This document shows positions 1-6,054 of a stretch of DNA of 6,250 bases, piece by piece; within the stretch, counting starts at the first letter, position 1, and each line of letters begins with the position of its first letter. Both the position numbers and the translations under genes were made by a program. The notes under the pieces are model-generated. The model did no database searches, was not told the origin of the DNA, and saw only the letters and a list, made by a program, of their open reading frames with translations. The DNA is from Bacteroidota bacterium (GTDB lineage Bacteria; Bacteroidota; Bacteroidia; Cytophagales; Hymenobacteraceae): positions 1-6,250 of the forward strand of contig JAFADQ010000041.1 of the NCBI GenBank assembly GCA_023424725.1, in the 5' to 3' direction.

Positions 1-332
1 TCGTAAAACGAGGCAGAAGAGCTGAGCATAATTACTTTAGAGGCTTTCATTTCGGGGCTCAGGCTGCGGTATTCTTCTAAAAATTCAAACCCATCCATTA
101 CCGACATTTTTATATCTACAAACATCAGGTCGGGCGCCATAAATTTCTTACCGGCTTCGGGCGGAGCCTGGGTGCGCAAATACTTCAGGGCTTCTTCGCC
201 GTTGTTTACCACGTCTATGTGGGCGGCAATTTCGGCTTTGCCCAAAACCCGTGTATTTATATAATTCGTGGTTTCGTCGTCATCCACCAAAAGAACTCTA
301 TCTAGCAATTTTTTCTTACTCCCCGTATCCAT
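1..332 (-). CDS. Single-domain response regulator (CheY-like receiver), partial, C-terminus outside window
   Basis: My translation of the minus strand from the ATG at 330-332 gives 110 open codons up to the window edge. It reads as a receiver domain: beta-1 LLVDDDE with the acidic pocket at D17-D19, then GEEALKYL (residues 46-53), the phosphoacceptor D73 in FVDIKM, MDGFEFL after it, and the Ser switch in IMLSSSA (about S104-S106). The conserved Lys and the final helix lie beyond the edge. The DDDETTNYINTRVL opening is typical of the stand-alone receivers that Bacteroidota encode next to soluble PAS kinases. The gene starts inside the last codons of the upstream kinase (17-bp overlap including its stop), so translation is probably coupled and the kinase is the likely phosphodonor. 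No output domain is visible before the cut; a longer protein cannot be excluded. The family call is secure, the target is unknown. Confidence 0.9.
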   Translation of the reverse strand, partial: MDTGSKKKLLDRVLLVDDDETTNYINTRVLGKAEIAAHIDVVNNGEEALKYLRTQAPPEAGKKFMAPDLMFVDIKMSVMDGFEFLEEYRSLSPEMKASKVIMLSSSASFY

Positions 333-1533
333 TTTCGTTCTTTTGATTAAAGCATAAGGTAAAAGCGGCGCCTTTGCCGGGTTTACTTTTCACTTCTACC
401 GATCCGCCGTTGTTTTTCATTACCCGGTGCACCAGGTAAAGGCCCAAGCCCGCACCCGGCACGTGGTTATGAAATCTTCTGAACATCTGAAATAATTTGT
501 CGCCGTACCGTTTGGTATCTAAGCCTACGCCATTATCTGATACCGAAAGGCAAACAGAGCTATCTTTTATCCAGCTTTTTATAGTAATGCGAAGCTCGCG
601 GCTGCTGTCGCGAAATTTTACCGCGTTAGAAACCAGGTTGTACAGCAAATTTTTAAAATTCTGCTGCGAAAAACAGATGGTAGTTACTTCTTTAAAATTG
701 GCATTAATAATTGCTCCGGACGCCGAAATTTCGTTGGCAAGTTCGTTTTTTACTTCTTCCAGCACCGAGGCAATATCTACATTAGCCACATTTGTATTTA
801 TGGCGCGCTGCACTTTTACAATTTCGCCCAGGTCTTGAATAGTTTCTTGTATCTGGTTAAGCGATTCTTTTATCATCTGCACCATGCGCAAACCTTCAGA
901 ATCTTTAAACTGTACGGTGCTTAGCAACTCGGCAAATAAGGCCACCGTATTTACAACGGGCAATTTAAGATCGTGCGAAGCTACATAAATAAAGCTGTCC
1001 AGATCGTCCTGAATTTGCCTAACCTCTTCCTGCTGCAACAAGCGGGCTAGCTCGGCTTGTTTTTGATCTTCAATATCGGTGCAGGTGCCAATCCATTGTA
1101 TTATTTTGCCTGATTTATCTTTTACAGGAACGGCCCGGCCGGAATGCCATCTGTACGAATTGTCCGATGCACGCAACCAACGGTATTCCATTTCGAAAAC
1201 GGTTCCGGTGGTTTTTGCAGCATTCCAGGTTAATTGCATTCTAACCAGATCGGCTGGATGAAGAAACGACAATATTTTTCTGCAGCTTATATACGTTGAT
1301 TCCGGCAGGCCAAAATATGCGTACCACTTGCTGTTCAGAATTTCTATTTCTCCGTTACGATTGGCTGACCATGCCATTTGCGGCAAGGCCTCGAGCATAA
1401 AGCGCGTATTGTCTAAAGTGGCTTGCTGAATTTTAATGCCGGCCAGAAGATCGCCAGATATACCAGAAAACCCGGCTCTTAAAGCAGATTTCTCATTCCC
1501 AACAGTCCCAACCATAAAATTCTCTGGCAGCAT
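316..1533 (-). CDS. Soluble PAS-domain sensor histidine kinase
   Basis: A 405-residue protein with no signal peptide or membrane segment, so probably a cytoplasmic sensor. A PAS fold with PAC motif spans about residues 42-157 (SYRWHSGRAVPV, then IIQWIGTCTDI). A short Gln/Glu-rich, likely coiled linker (155-178) leads to the dimerisation/phosphoacceptor domain, with H187 in ASHDLKLPV. The ATPase domain has the N-box NLLYNLVSNAVKF (N303), the G1 box DNGVGLD (333-339), an F-box region LFQMFRRF, and the G2 box GAGLGL (360-365), so the kinase looks catalytically intact. The H-box has Leu where SHDLKSP is more usual. The signal bound by the PAS domain is unknown. The start at 1531-1533 gives the longest frame; Met7 (1513-1515) is an alternative, and neither has a clear Shine-Dalgarno, as is normal in Bacteroidota. 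The response regulator gene overlaps its 3' end and is the likely partner. Confidence 0.93.
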   Translation of the reverse strand: MLPENFMVGTVGNEKSALRAGFSGISGDLLAGIKIQQATLDNTRFMLEALPQMAWSANRNGEIEILNSKWYAYFGLPESTYISCRKILSFLHPADLVRMQLTWNAAKTTGTVFEMEYRWLRASDNSYRWHSGRAVPVKDKSGKIIQWIGTCTDIEDQKQAELARLLQQEEVRQIQDDLDSFIYVASHDLKLPVVNTVALFAELLSTVQFKDSEGLRMVQMIKESLNQIQETIQDLGEIVKVQRAINTNVANVDIASVLEEVKNELANEISASGAIINANFKEVTTICFSQQNFKNLLYNLVSNAVKFRDSSRELRITIKSWIKDSSVCLSVSDNGVGLDTKRYGDKLFQMFRRFHNHVPGAGLGLYLVHRVMKNNGGSVEVKSKPGKGAAFTLCFNQKNENGYGE

Positions 1534-1825
1534 TTTTATAATTATTTTACTAAATTCCTATCGTTAAGTGCCTACCTTAAATAATATACATACGGCAATA
1601 TAAATTAAGGGTTGGGCTGTTTTTTAGCCTGAGTCTTATTTATTATGGGTAAAGTAGATGTTCATATAGTTTTGTACTATTCTAAAGTTAGTGTAGTAAA
1701 ACAAATTCTTATTGTGCTCAATAATTTTTTCAGAAGTAATTGGAATAAATTTTCTGACTTAAAATCGGCATTAAAACCGCATTAGAGAGCTGTAAAGGGA
1801 CAAAATCTGTATTTAACCTTCTCTT

Positions 1826-1838
1826 TTAGCATTGCTAA
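1826..1838. promoter_or_regulatory. Short palindrome over the candidate -33 element
   Basis: TTAGCA, one central T, then TGCTAA form a perfect 6-bp dyad. It covers the TTG at 1832-1834 and sits just upstream of the -7 box, where a repressor or activator dimer could bind. The dyad is short and may be coincidental; no regulator family can be assigned. Confidence 0.2.
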
Positions 1839-1861
1839 GAATAAAAACACAACTAAAGTTG
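1832..1861 (+). promoter_or_regulatory. Candidate Bacteroidota-type promoter for the T9SS protein gene
   Basis: TTG at 1832-1834 is followed by exactly 19 bases and then TAAAGTTG at 1854-1861. This matches the Bacteroidota primary-sigma pattern (-33 TTG or TTTG, about 19-21 nt, -7 TAnnTTTG) with one mismatch in the -7 element. Transcription would begin near 1867-1870 and give a leader of roughly 65-70 nt before the ATG at 1936. The -33 triplet lies within a perfect dyad (1826-1838). Such short motifs arise by chance in AT-rich DNA, so this is a candidate only. Confidence 0.4.
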
Positions 1862-1935
1862 CTATTAATATAAATCAGTTTCCCTATATTGGTCGTGCAG
1901 AGTAAAAATTGAATAAATAAAACAACCCTTATTCT

Positions 1936-4917
1936 ATGAAAAAAATATTTACCCTTGCTTCACTTTTTATGGTGAGCCTCGCCTCTCAGGCGCAGTGGAC
2001 GCTGCAAAACACGGGCCTTCCGTCGGGTACTGCCATCCACGACGTGAATATTGTTTCGCCCCAGGTTGCATGGGCAGTGGCAGACGATAACCTGGGTAAC
2101 TCTCAGGCATTTACCCGAACCGCCAATGGCGGCACCACCTGGACAGCCGGCACCATTACCGACACCGGAATTTCTGATTACACCCCATCTAATGTAAGCG
2201 CGATAAACGCCGATACAGCCTGGGTTTCTATGTACGGGCCTGTAATAGGAATGGGCCGGGTGTACCGCACAACAGATGGCGGCACCACCTGGACGCGCCA
2301 GCTTACCACCGGATTTACCAACCCTGTAAGCTTTCTTAATTATGTACATTTCTTCGATGCCAATAACGGACTTGCAATAGGCGACCCGATAGGCGGAATT
2401 CACGAAGCATACACTACCAGCGACGGCGGACTAACCTGGACCCAGTTAACTTCTACCAATTTGCCGGCAGCTCTTGCCGCAGACGAGTACGGTGTTATTA
2501 ATATGTACTCGGCGCACGGAAATAACTTTTGGTTCGGTACCGTGTACGGAAGGGTTTTCAGAACCACCGATATGGGCCAGACCTGGACAGTAGCCACTAC
2601 CGGCTTAACCGGTACTTCTTTGTCGCACGCCATGCACGATATTGAATTTACCGATGCTAACAACGGACTTATCCGCAGGAGTTCAACTATAGTAAAAACT
2701 ACCGATGGCGGCCTTACATGGTCGGCGGTGCCCTATACCGGCACTTTATATACTACCGATATTTCGGGCGTACCAACCACTACCGATACCTGGGTTAGCG
2801 TTGGCAACGGCTCCAGCTATACTTTAGATCAGGGAAGCACCTGGAACACCATAAATACCGGAACTACGTACAACCACGTATCTTTTTATAACCCCACCAC
2901 CGGCTGGGCAGGCGGCATAACCGGCACAGGCGGCACGGGCGGTATATACAAATGGTCGGGGCCTGCGCTGTTCTCTTCTCAGGATGCCTCTGTTACTTCT
3001 GTAACCTCGCCTTCTTCTACTATTTGCGCTACATCAAACCAAAGCATTTGCGTGGTATTGTCTAACGAAGGCCTTACTCCCATCTCTAATTTTGCGGTAA
3101 CGTATCAGGTAGATGCGGGCACAGCCGTAACAGAAACCTTTACGGGTACTATACAACCTGGCGCAACGGCACCGTTTTGCTTTACCACAGAGCATGCCTT
3201 TACCATGCCGGGAGCATATACTCTCACTATTACTACCGGCCTTACAGACGACGATGATACAACTAACGATGAGTTTTCTCAGGTAATTACTTCTAACGCC
3301 CTGATTGGTTTTACTTCTTCGCAGGACATTACGATTTGCGACGGACAAAGCACAACCTTAGTAGCATCCGGAGCTGATACCTATACCTGGATGCCGGGCA
3401 ATATTTTAACCGCGAGCGCAAACGTAACGCCTGCAACCACCACAACTTATACCGTAACCGGCGCAAATACTGCGGGCTGTACTGTTGAGGAAGAAGTTAC
3501 GGTTACCGTAGTGCCTACCGTGCCGATTGATGTAACCTCTACTGCCGGCACAATTTGCAGCGGCGAGTCTGTTACGTTTAACGCAACCGGCGCCGACAGC
3601 TACTCATGGTCTAATGGCGCTACAGGCAACTCTGTTACGTTAAGCCCAAATGCCAACACTACACTTATAGTTACCGGTACCATCGGCTCTTCGTGCAGCA
3701 ACTCCGATACCATAACTGTTACTGTAAACCAAAGCCCTGTAAACCCTATTGTAGATCCTACCTTATCGGTTTGCACCGGTAATACCCTAACTCTGGAAGC
3801 TGCAGGCTTAGCAGCCGATACCTATACCTGGACCGGACCAGTTGGTTTCTTTAACACAAACCAAAACGCCACTATTAATAATGTAGGGCCAAACAGAGCC
3901 GGTATTTATACGGTAACGGTAAACAATGCCAATAACTGCAGCACTACCGGCATGGTCCTGGTTTCTGTAGCCAACTCGCCTGTTATGTCTATTTCTAACA
4001 GCGGCCCAATTTGCAGCGGACAAAATGCCACCATTACTACGCAGGGGGCTACAACCTACTCCTGGTCTACAGGGCAAACAACAAGCGATATTGTAGTGTC
4101 GCCAACAGCTACCACTACGTACACCGTTTACGGATCGAATGGAAATGCCTGCACAACCATGAAAACTACAACTGTTGAGGTTTTACAAGCGCCACAATTG
4201 CCAAATCTTCCAACCACGATGTCGGTTTGTGCCGGCGAAACATTGGAGCTTAACCCTGGCGGCGCTGCCGGAAACTATAACTGGACCGGCCCCGCGGCAT
4301 TCACTTCTAACGACGCAAGCCCGGTAATAACCAACGTTACAGGAGCTAACAGCGGCGTTTATCAGTTGTCGATGTCGGATGGAGGTTGTGTTAGCGGCCC
4401 GCTAAATATTAACGTAACTGTAACGCCACAGCCTAACGCTACCTTTACGTTTACAAACAACGGCAGCTCGTACACCTTCGATCCGGTAGCTACTGGCGCT
4501 ACTTATACCTGGACTTTCGATAACGGATCGCCGGCAACATCTACCGACGAAAACCCTACCGTTAACTTTAGCAATAACGGCAGTTTTGTGGTTACGCTGG
4601 TGGTTAATAATAATGGTTGCGAGTCTACATCATCAACCACCATTATGGTAAGCGGGGTAAGCGAGCAGTTATCTAATTTGGTAACCGTTTATCCTAACCC
4701 TACACAGGGCAAACTGTTTATAGATCTTAGCCGCATTGCAGACCAAAAGGCGCAGCTTACTATTTACAACAGCCTTGGCCAGGCAGTGTCTGCGCAAACG
4801 GTAAATACAGGCACAGTGGCACAAGCCGAACTGTTTAACCTGGCTGCCGGCGCCTATGTAGTGCACATACAAACCAAAGAAGGTATTTTAGTGAAGCAGA
4901 TCCTTCTTCAGAAATAA
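1936..4917 (+). CDS. Large secreted repeat protein: Asp-box/YCF48-like propeller, CARDB-like, five Ig-like, PKD and T9SS type A sorting domain
   Basis: This is a 993-residue exported protein, probably an adhesin or matrix/surface protein, with no visible catalytic site. Residues 1-19 are a Sec signal peptide, with cleavage likely after SQA. Residues 20-342 form a beta-propeller: six Asp-box motifs (such as TTDGGTTW) with Trp at 69, 119, 168, 217, 262 and 303, alternating with seven YCF48-like strands beginning near 37, 87, 137, 187, 236, 276 and 315. Residues 348-455 resemble a CARDB domain (DASVTSVTSPS). Five Ig-like domains follow, each opening with a C-x-G motif (Cys 468, 541, 613, 693, 765), a core Trp, and a second Cys (515, 587, 668, 739, 818), probably disulphide-bonded. 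A PKD domain spans about 834-906 (WTFDNGS). The C-terminus (about 912-993) is a T9SS sorting domain with VYPNPTQGKLF and a short basic end, implying outer-membrane passage by the type IX system, then cleavage and anchoring or release. The protein is rich in Thr, Ser and Asn. Its ligand is unknown. The propeller resembles photosynthesis-factor YCF48, but here it is only a fold similarity. Confidence 0.93.
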   Translation: MKKIFTLASLFMVSLASQAQWTLQNTGLPSGTAIHDVNIVSPQVAWAVADDNLGNSQAFTRTANGGTTWTAGTITDTGISDYTPSNVSAINADTAWVSMYGPVIGMGRVYRTTDGGTTWTRQLTTGFTNPVSFLNYVHFFDANNGLAIGDPIGGIHEAYTTSDGGLTWTQLTSTNLPAALAADEYGVINMYSAHGNNFWFGTVYGRVFRTTDMGQTWTVATTGLTGTSLSHAMHDIEFTDANNGLIRRSSTIVKTTDGGLTWSAVPYTGTLYTTDISGVPTTTDTWVSVGNGSSYTLDQGSTWNTINTGTTYNHVSFYNPTTGWAGGITGTGGTGGIYKWSGPALFSSQDASVTSVTSPSSTICATSNQSICVVLSNEGLTPISNFAVTYQVDAGTAVTETFTGTIQPGATAPFCFTTEHAFTMPGAYTLTITTGLTDDDDTTNDEFSQVITSNALIGFTSSQDITICDGQSTTLVASGADTYTWMPGNILTASANVTPATTTTYTVTGANTAGCTVEEEVTVTVVPTVPIDVTSTAGTICSGESVTFNATGADSYSWSNGATGNSVTLSPNANTTLIVTGTIGSSCSNSDTITVTVNQSPVNPIVDPTLSVCTGNTLTLEAAGLAADTYTWTGPVGFFNTNQNATINNVGPNRAGIYTVTVNNANNCSTTGMVLVSVANSPVMSISNSGPICSGQNATITTQGATTYSWSTGQTTSDIVVSPTATTTYTVYGSNGNACTTMKTTTVEVLQAPQLPNLPTTMSVCAGETLELNPGGAAGNYNWTGPAAFTSNDASPVITNVTGANSGVYQLSMSDGGCVSGPLNINVTVTPQPNATFTFTNNGSSYTFDPVATGATYTWTFDNGSPATSTDENPTVNFSNNGSFVVTLVVNNNGCESTSSTTIMVSGVSEQLSNLVTVYPNPTQGKLFIDLSRIADQKAQLTIYNSLGQAVSAQTVNTGTVAQAELFNLAAGAYVVHIQTKEGILVKQILLQK
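2126..2294 (+). repeat. Pair of identical 19-nt direct repeats exactly 150 bp apart
   Basis: The 19-mer atggcggcaccacctggac occurs at 2126-2144 and again at 2276-2294. Both copies encode the Asp-box core (GGTTW) of neighbouring propeller blades, and the 150-bp offset equals 50 codons, one blade. It is a coding repeat inside the secreted protein gene and probably reflects blade duplication or gene conversion; it is not a mobile element. Confidence 0.85.
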
Positions 4918-4934
4918 CAAACAAACAAGCAGAT

Positions 4935-4975
4935 AAAACAAAAGCCGGGCGTATGTCCGGCTTTTGTTTTTTATT
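4935..4975 (+). terminator. Rho-independent terminator of the T9SS protein gene
   Basis: AAAACAAAAGCCGG (4935-4948) and CCGGCTTTTGTTTT (4957-4970) form a perfect 14-bp stem around an 8-nt loop. The 3' arm runs into a T-rich tract. The structure begins 17 nt after the stop codon, as expected for an intrinsic terminator of the large gene. The A-rich 5' arm would also give a T-rich tail on the other strand, so it may act in both directions, which would also block antisense transcripts entering the gene. Confidence 0.92.
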
Positions 4976-5125
4976 AATTTGAGCAAATTTCAGAACCGGA
5001 ATTTAAGGCTGTAAGGGCCAATTTGTGGGCTACCAGAAGGTAATTTGCACACCCGGATTAAATTCTGATCTGGCTTTCCGAAACATTTTACCCAAATTAG
5101 CCGCTAACAGCACAAAAATTGCAAT

Positions 5126-5350
5126 ATGCAGCCTATCGGAAAATACCTCGTTATCATCGGAATAATTCTGGCAGTAGCCGGAGCGCTGATCTGGTTTGGA
5201 GGAAATAAAGTAAACTGGTTTGGCAAGCTTCCCGGCGATATCAGGGTAGAGCGCGAGGGTTTCCGGTTTTATTCCCCAATAGTGAGTATGCTGATCTTAA
5301 GCATTTTGCTATCGGCGGTGCTGTGGGTTATAAATCGCTTTTTCAGGTAA
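5126..5350 (+). CDS. DUF2905 family small membrane protein
   Basis: This 74-residue protein has two hydrophobic helices (about residues 7-25 and 50-69) joined by a polar hairpin containing GKLPGDIRVEREGFRFYSP. That hairpin, between two membrane spans, is the hallmark of DUF2905, and the length matches the family. Its function is unknown; the topology predicts a small inner-membrane protein. The ATG at 5126 starts the family's usual N-terminus and has an A-rich upstream stretch but no Shine-Dalgarno. The terminator at 4935-4975 separates it from the gene before, so it should have its own promoter in 4976-5125, but I could not identify a convincing one. It ends 2 bp from the convergent nuclease gene. 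Confidence 0.9.
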   Translation: MQPIGKYLVIIGIILAVAGALIWFGGNKVNWFGKLPGDIRVEREGFRFYSPIVSMLILSILLSAVLWVINRFFR

Positions 5351-5352
5351 AA

Positions 5353-6054
5353 TCAGCCACACACGCTGCAGCGCTTGCCTTTGCCAATAGCGGTTGCCTG
5401 CCGCAGGGTTAGTTTATCTATAGATTTGCTGCACGATTTTATTCTGCCGCATGCAGGGTCTATGTGGTAAAATTTTACTGTTTTGCTGCTGCAAACCCAC
5501 ACCCTATCGGTTGGTTTGCCTGTAACGGCCTGTTTTTTGGGCGCTGCAGGCTTCTTTTTAAATTTTCCTTCGCGCTGCATTTTCCTGAATTCCCAGGGCG
5601 ACAATGGGTTTGGGTGCGCCCATAGGCCGCGCTTGTATCTTCGGGCATCGGCCTGCAGGTTGGCCAGCTTTGTGCTTTTAGAATAATCTGTATAATGCCA
5701 GGCAAAGCCGTTTTTCACCAGTTCTTCGTTAAGCGAGCGGCCATCGGGCAAAAAAACAGTGGCTACTACCCTGCCGTACCTGTCGGTTTCGTGGCGTATC
5801 AGGCGCACTTGTTTGCCAAAGCTCAAATCTGAAGTGTATTTTTTTGCCTGTGTTCCGAAGTCCTGGTTTTTCTCGGGAGCATCTACTTCTGCCAGCCTTA
5901 TGCGCAGTGGCTGCCCGTTTTCCAAAATCTCGATGGTGTCGCCGTCTTTCACCGCGATTACCTGTCCATCGGCGGCTTTCTTTTTCTGATTGCAGGCCAA
6001 CAGCAGAAAAAGGAGAAACAATAAGAGTAACCGGGTTTTTATTTTAACTGGCAT
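5353..6054 (-). CDS. Staphylococcal-nuclease-like (thermonuclease) lipoprotein with Cys-rich C-terminal module
   Basis: The protein has 233 residues from the preferred start at 6052-6054; numbering here is from that Met. A short basic n-region (PVKIKTR), a Leu-rich core and the lipobox LLAC put the lipidated Cys at position 21, so it should be a lipoprotein outside the cytoplasm. The SNase domain spans about 30-146. All residues matching the catalytic set of S. aureus nuclease are present: D39 (in KDGDT), R53, D58 and E61 (in RIRLAEVDAPE), and R95 (in DRYGR). It should therefore be an active Ca2+-dependent nuclease. A Lys/Pro linker (about 158-183) leads to a C-terminal module with Cys 188, 202, 208, 229 and 232 plus H197, ending KRCSVCG, a possible metal-binding tail. 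An upstream in-frame ATG (6073-6075) adds seven residues (MALQYFF) before the basic region; this makes a poorer signal peptide, so I chose the inner Met. The substrate in vivo and the tail's role are unknown. Confidence 0.9.
   Translation of the reverse strand: MPVKIKTRLLLLFLLFLLLACNQKKKAADGQVIAVKDGDTIEILENGQPLRIRLAEVDAPEKNQDFGTQAKKYTSDLSFGKQVRLIRHETDRYGRVVATVFLPDGRSLNEELVKNGFAWHYTDYSKSTKLANLQADARRYKRGLWAHPNPLSPWEFRKMQREGKFKKKPAAPKKQAVTGKPTDRVWVCSSKTVKFYHIDPACGRIKSCSKSIDKLTLRQATAIGKGKRCSVCG

Larger units (their letters stand above)
1534..1935. other. AT-rich divergent intergenic region between the kinase and the T9SS protein gene
   Basis: This stretch is clearly richer in A+T than the flanking genes and must carry the promoters of both divergent transcription units. 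The plus strand has a candidate promoter at 1832-1861. A perfect TAnnTTTG match (TAGTTTTG, 1667-1674) also occurs on the plus strand but has no TTG at the right distance upstream. I found no convincing promoter for the kinase on the minus strand. The longest ORF I can read is 46 codons, plus strand 1645-1785, with no recognisable family. I see no tRNA, rRNA, terminator or mobile-element end here. Confidence 0.6.

Noticed and set aside
497..838. 113-codon plus-strand frame opposite the kinase
   Set aside because: It is antisense to the conserved ATPase domain, and its Ser/Leu-rich translation has no recognisable motif.
1667..1674. Perfect TAnnTTTG match (TAGTTTTG) as the main promoter of the T9SS gene
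   Set aside because: No TTG or TTTG lies 19-21 nt upstream, and it would give a leader of over 250 nt. The 1832-1861 pair fits better.
1960..2663. Long minus-strand open frames opposite the start of the T9SS protein gene
   Set aside because: They lie wholly inside a gene with a clear signal peptide and domain repeats. Their translations are low-complexity mirrors of its Thr/Gly-rich codons with no domain resemblance.
1936..2961. Reading the propeller as a photosystem assembly factor or a sialidase enzyme
   Set aside because: Asp-box/YCF48-like repeats mark a fold, not a function. No sialidase catalytic residues such as an F/Y-RIP motif are visible, and the protein is a T9SS export substrate.
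3034..4077. Further minus-strand frames opposite the CARDB-like and Ig-like repeats
   Set aside because: Shadow frames of a repeat-rich coding sequence; they follow the sense repeat rhythm and show no motif of their own.
5483..6047. Several 67-76-codon frames on both strands overlapping the nuclease
   Set aside because: They overlap a protein with all SNase catalytic residues intact and lack domain features.
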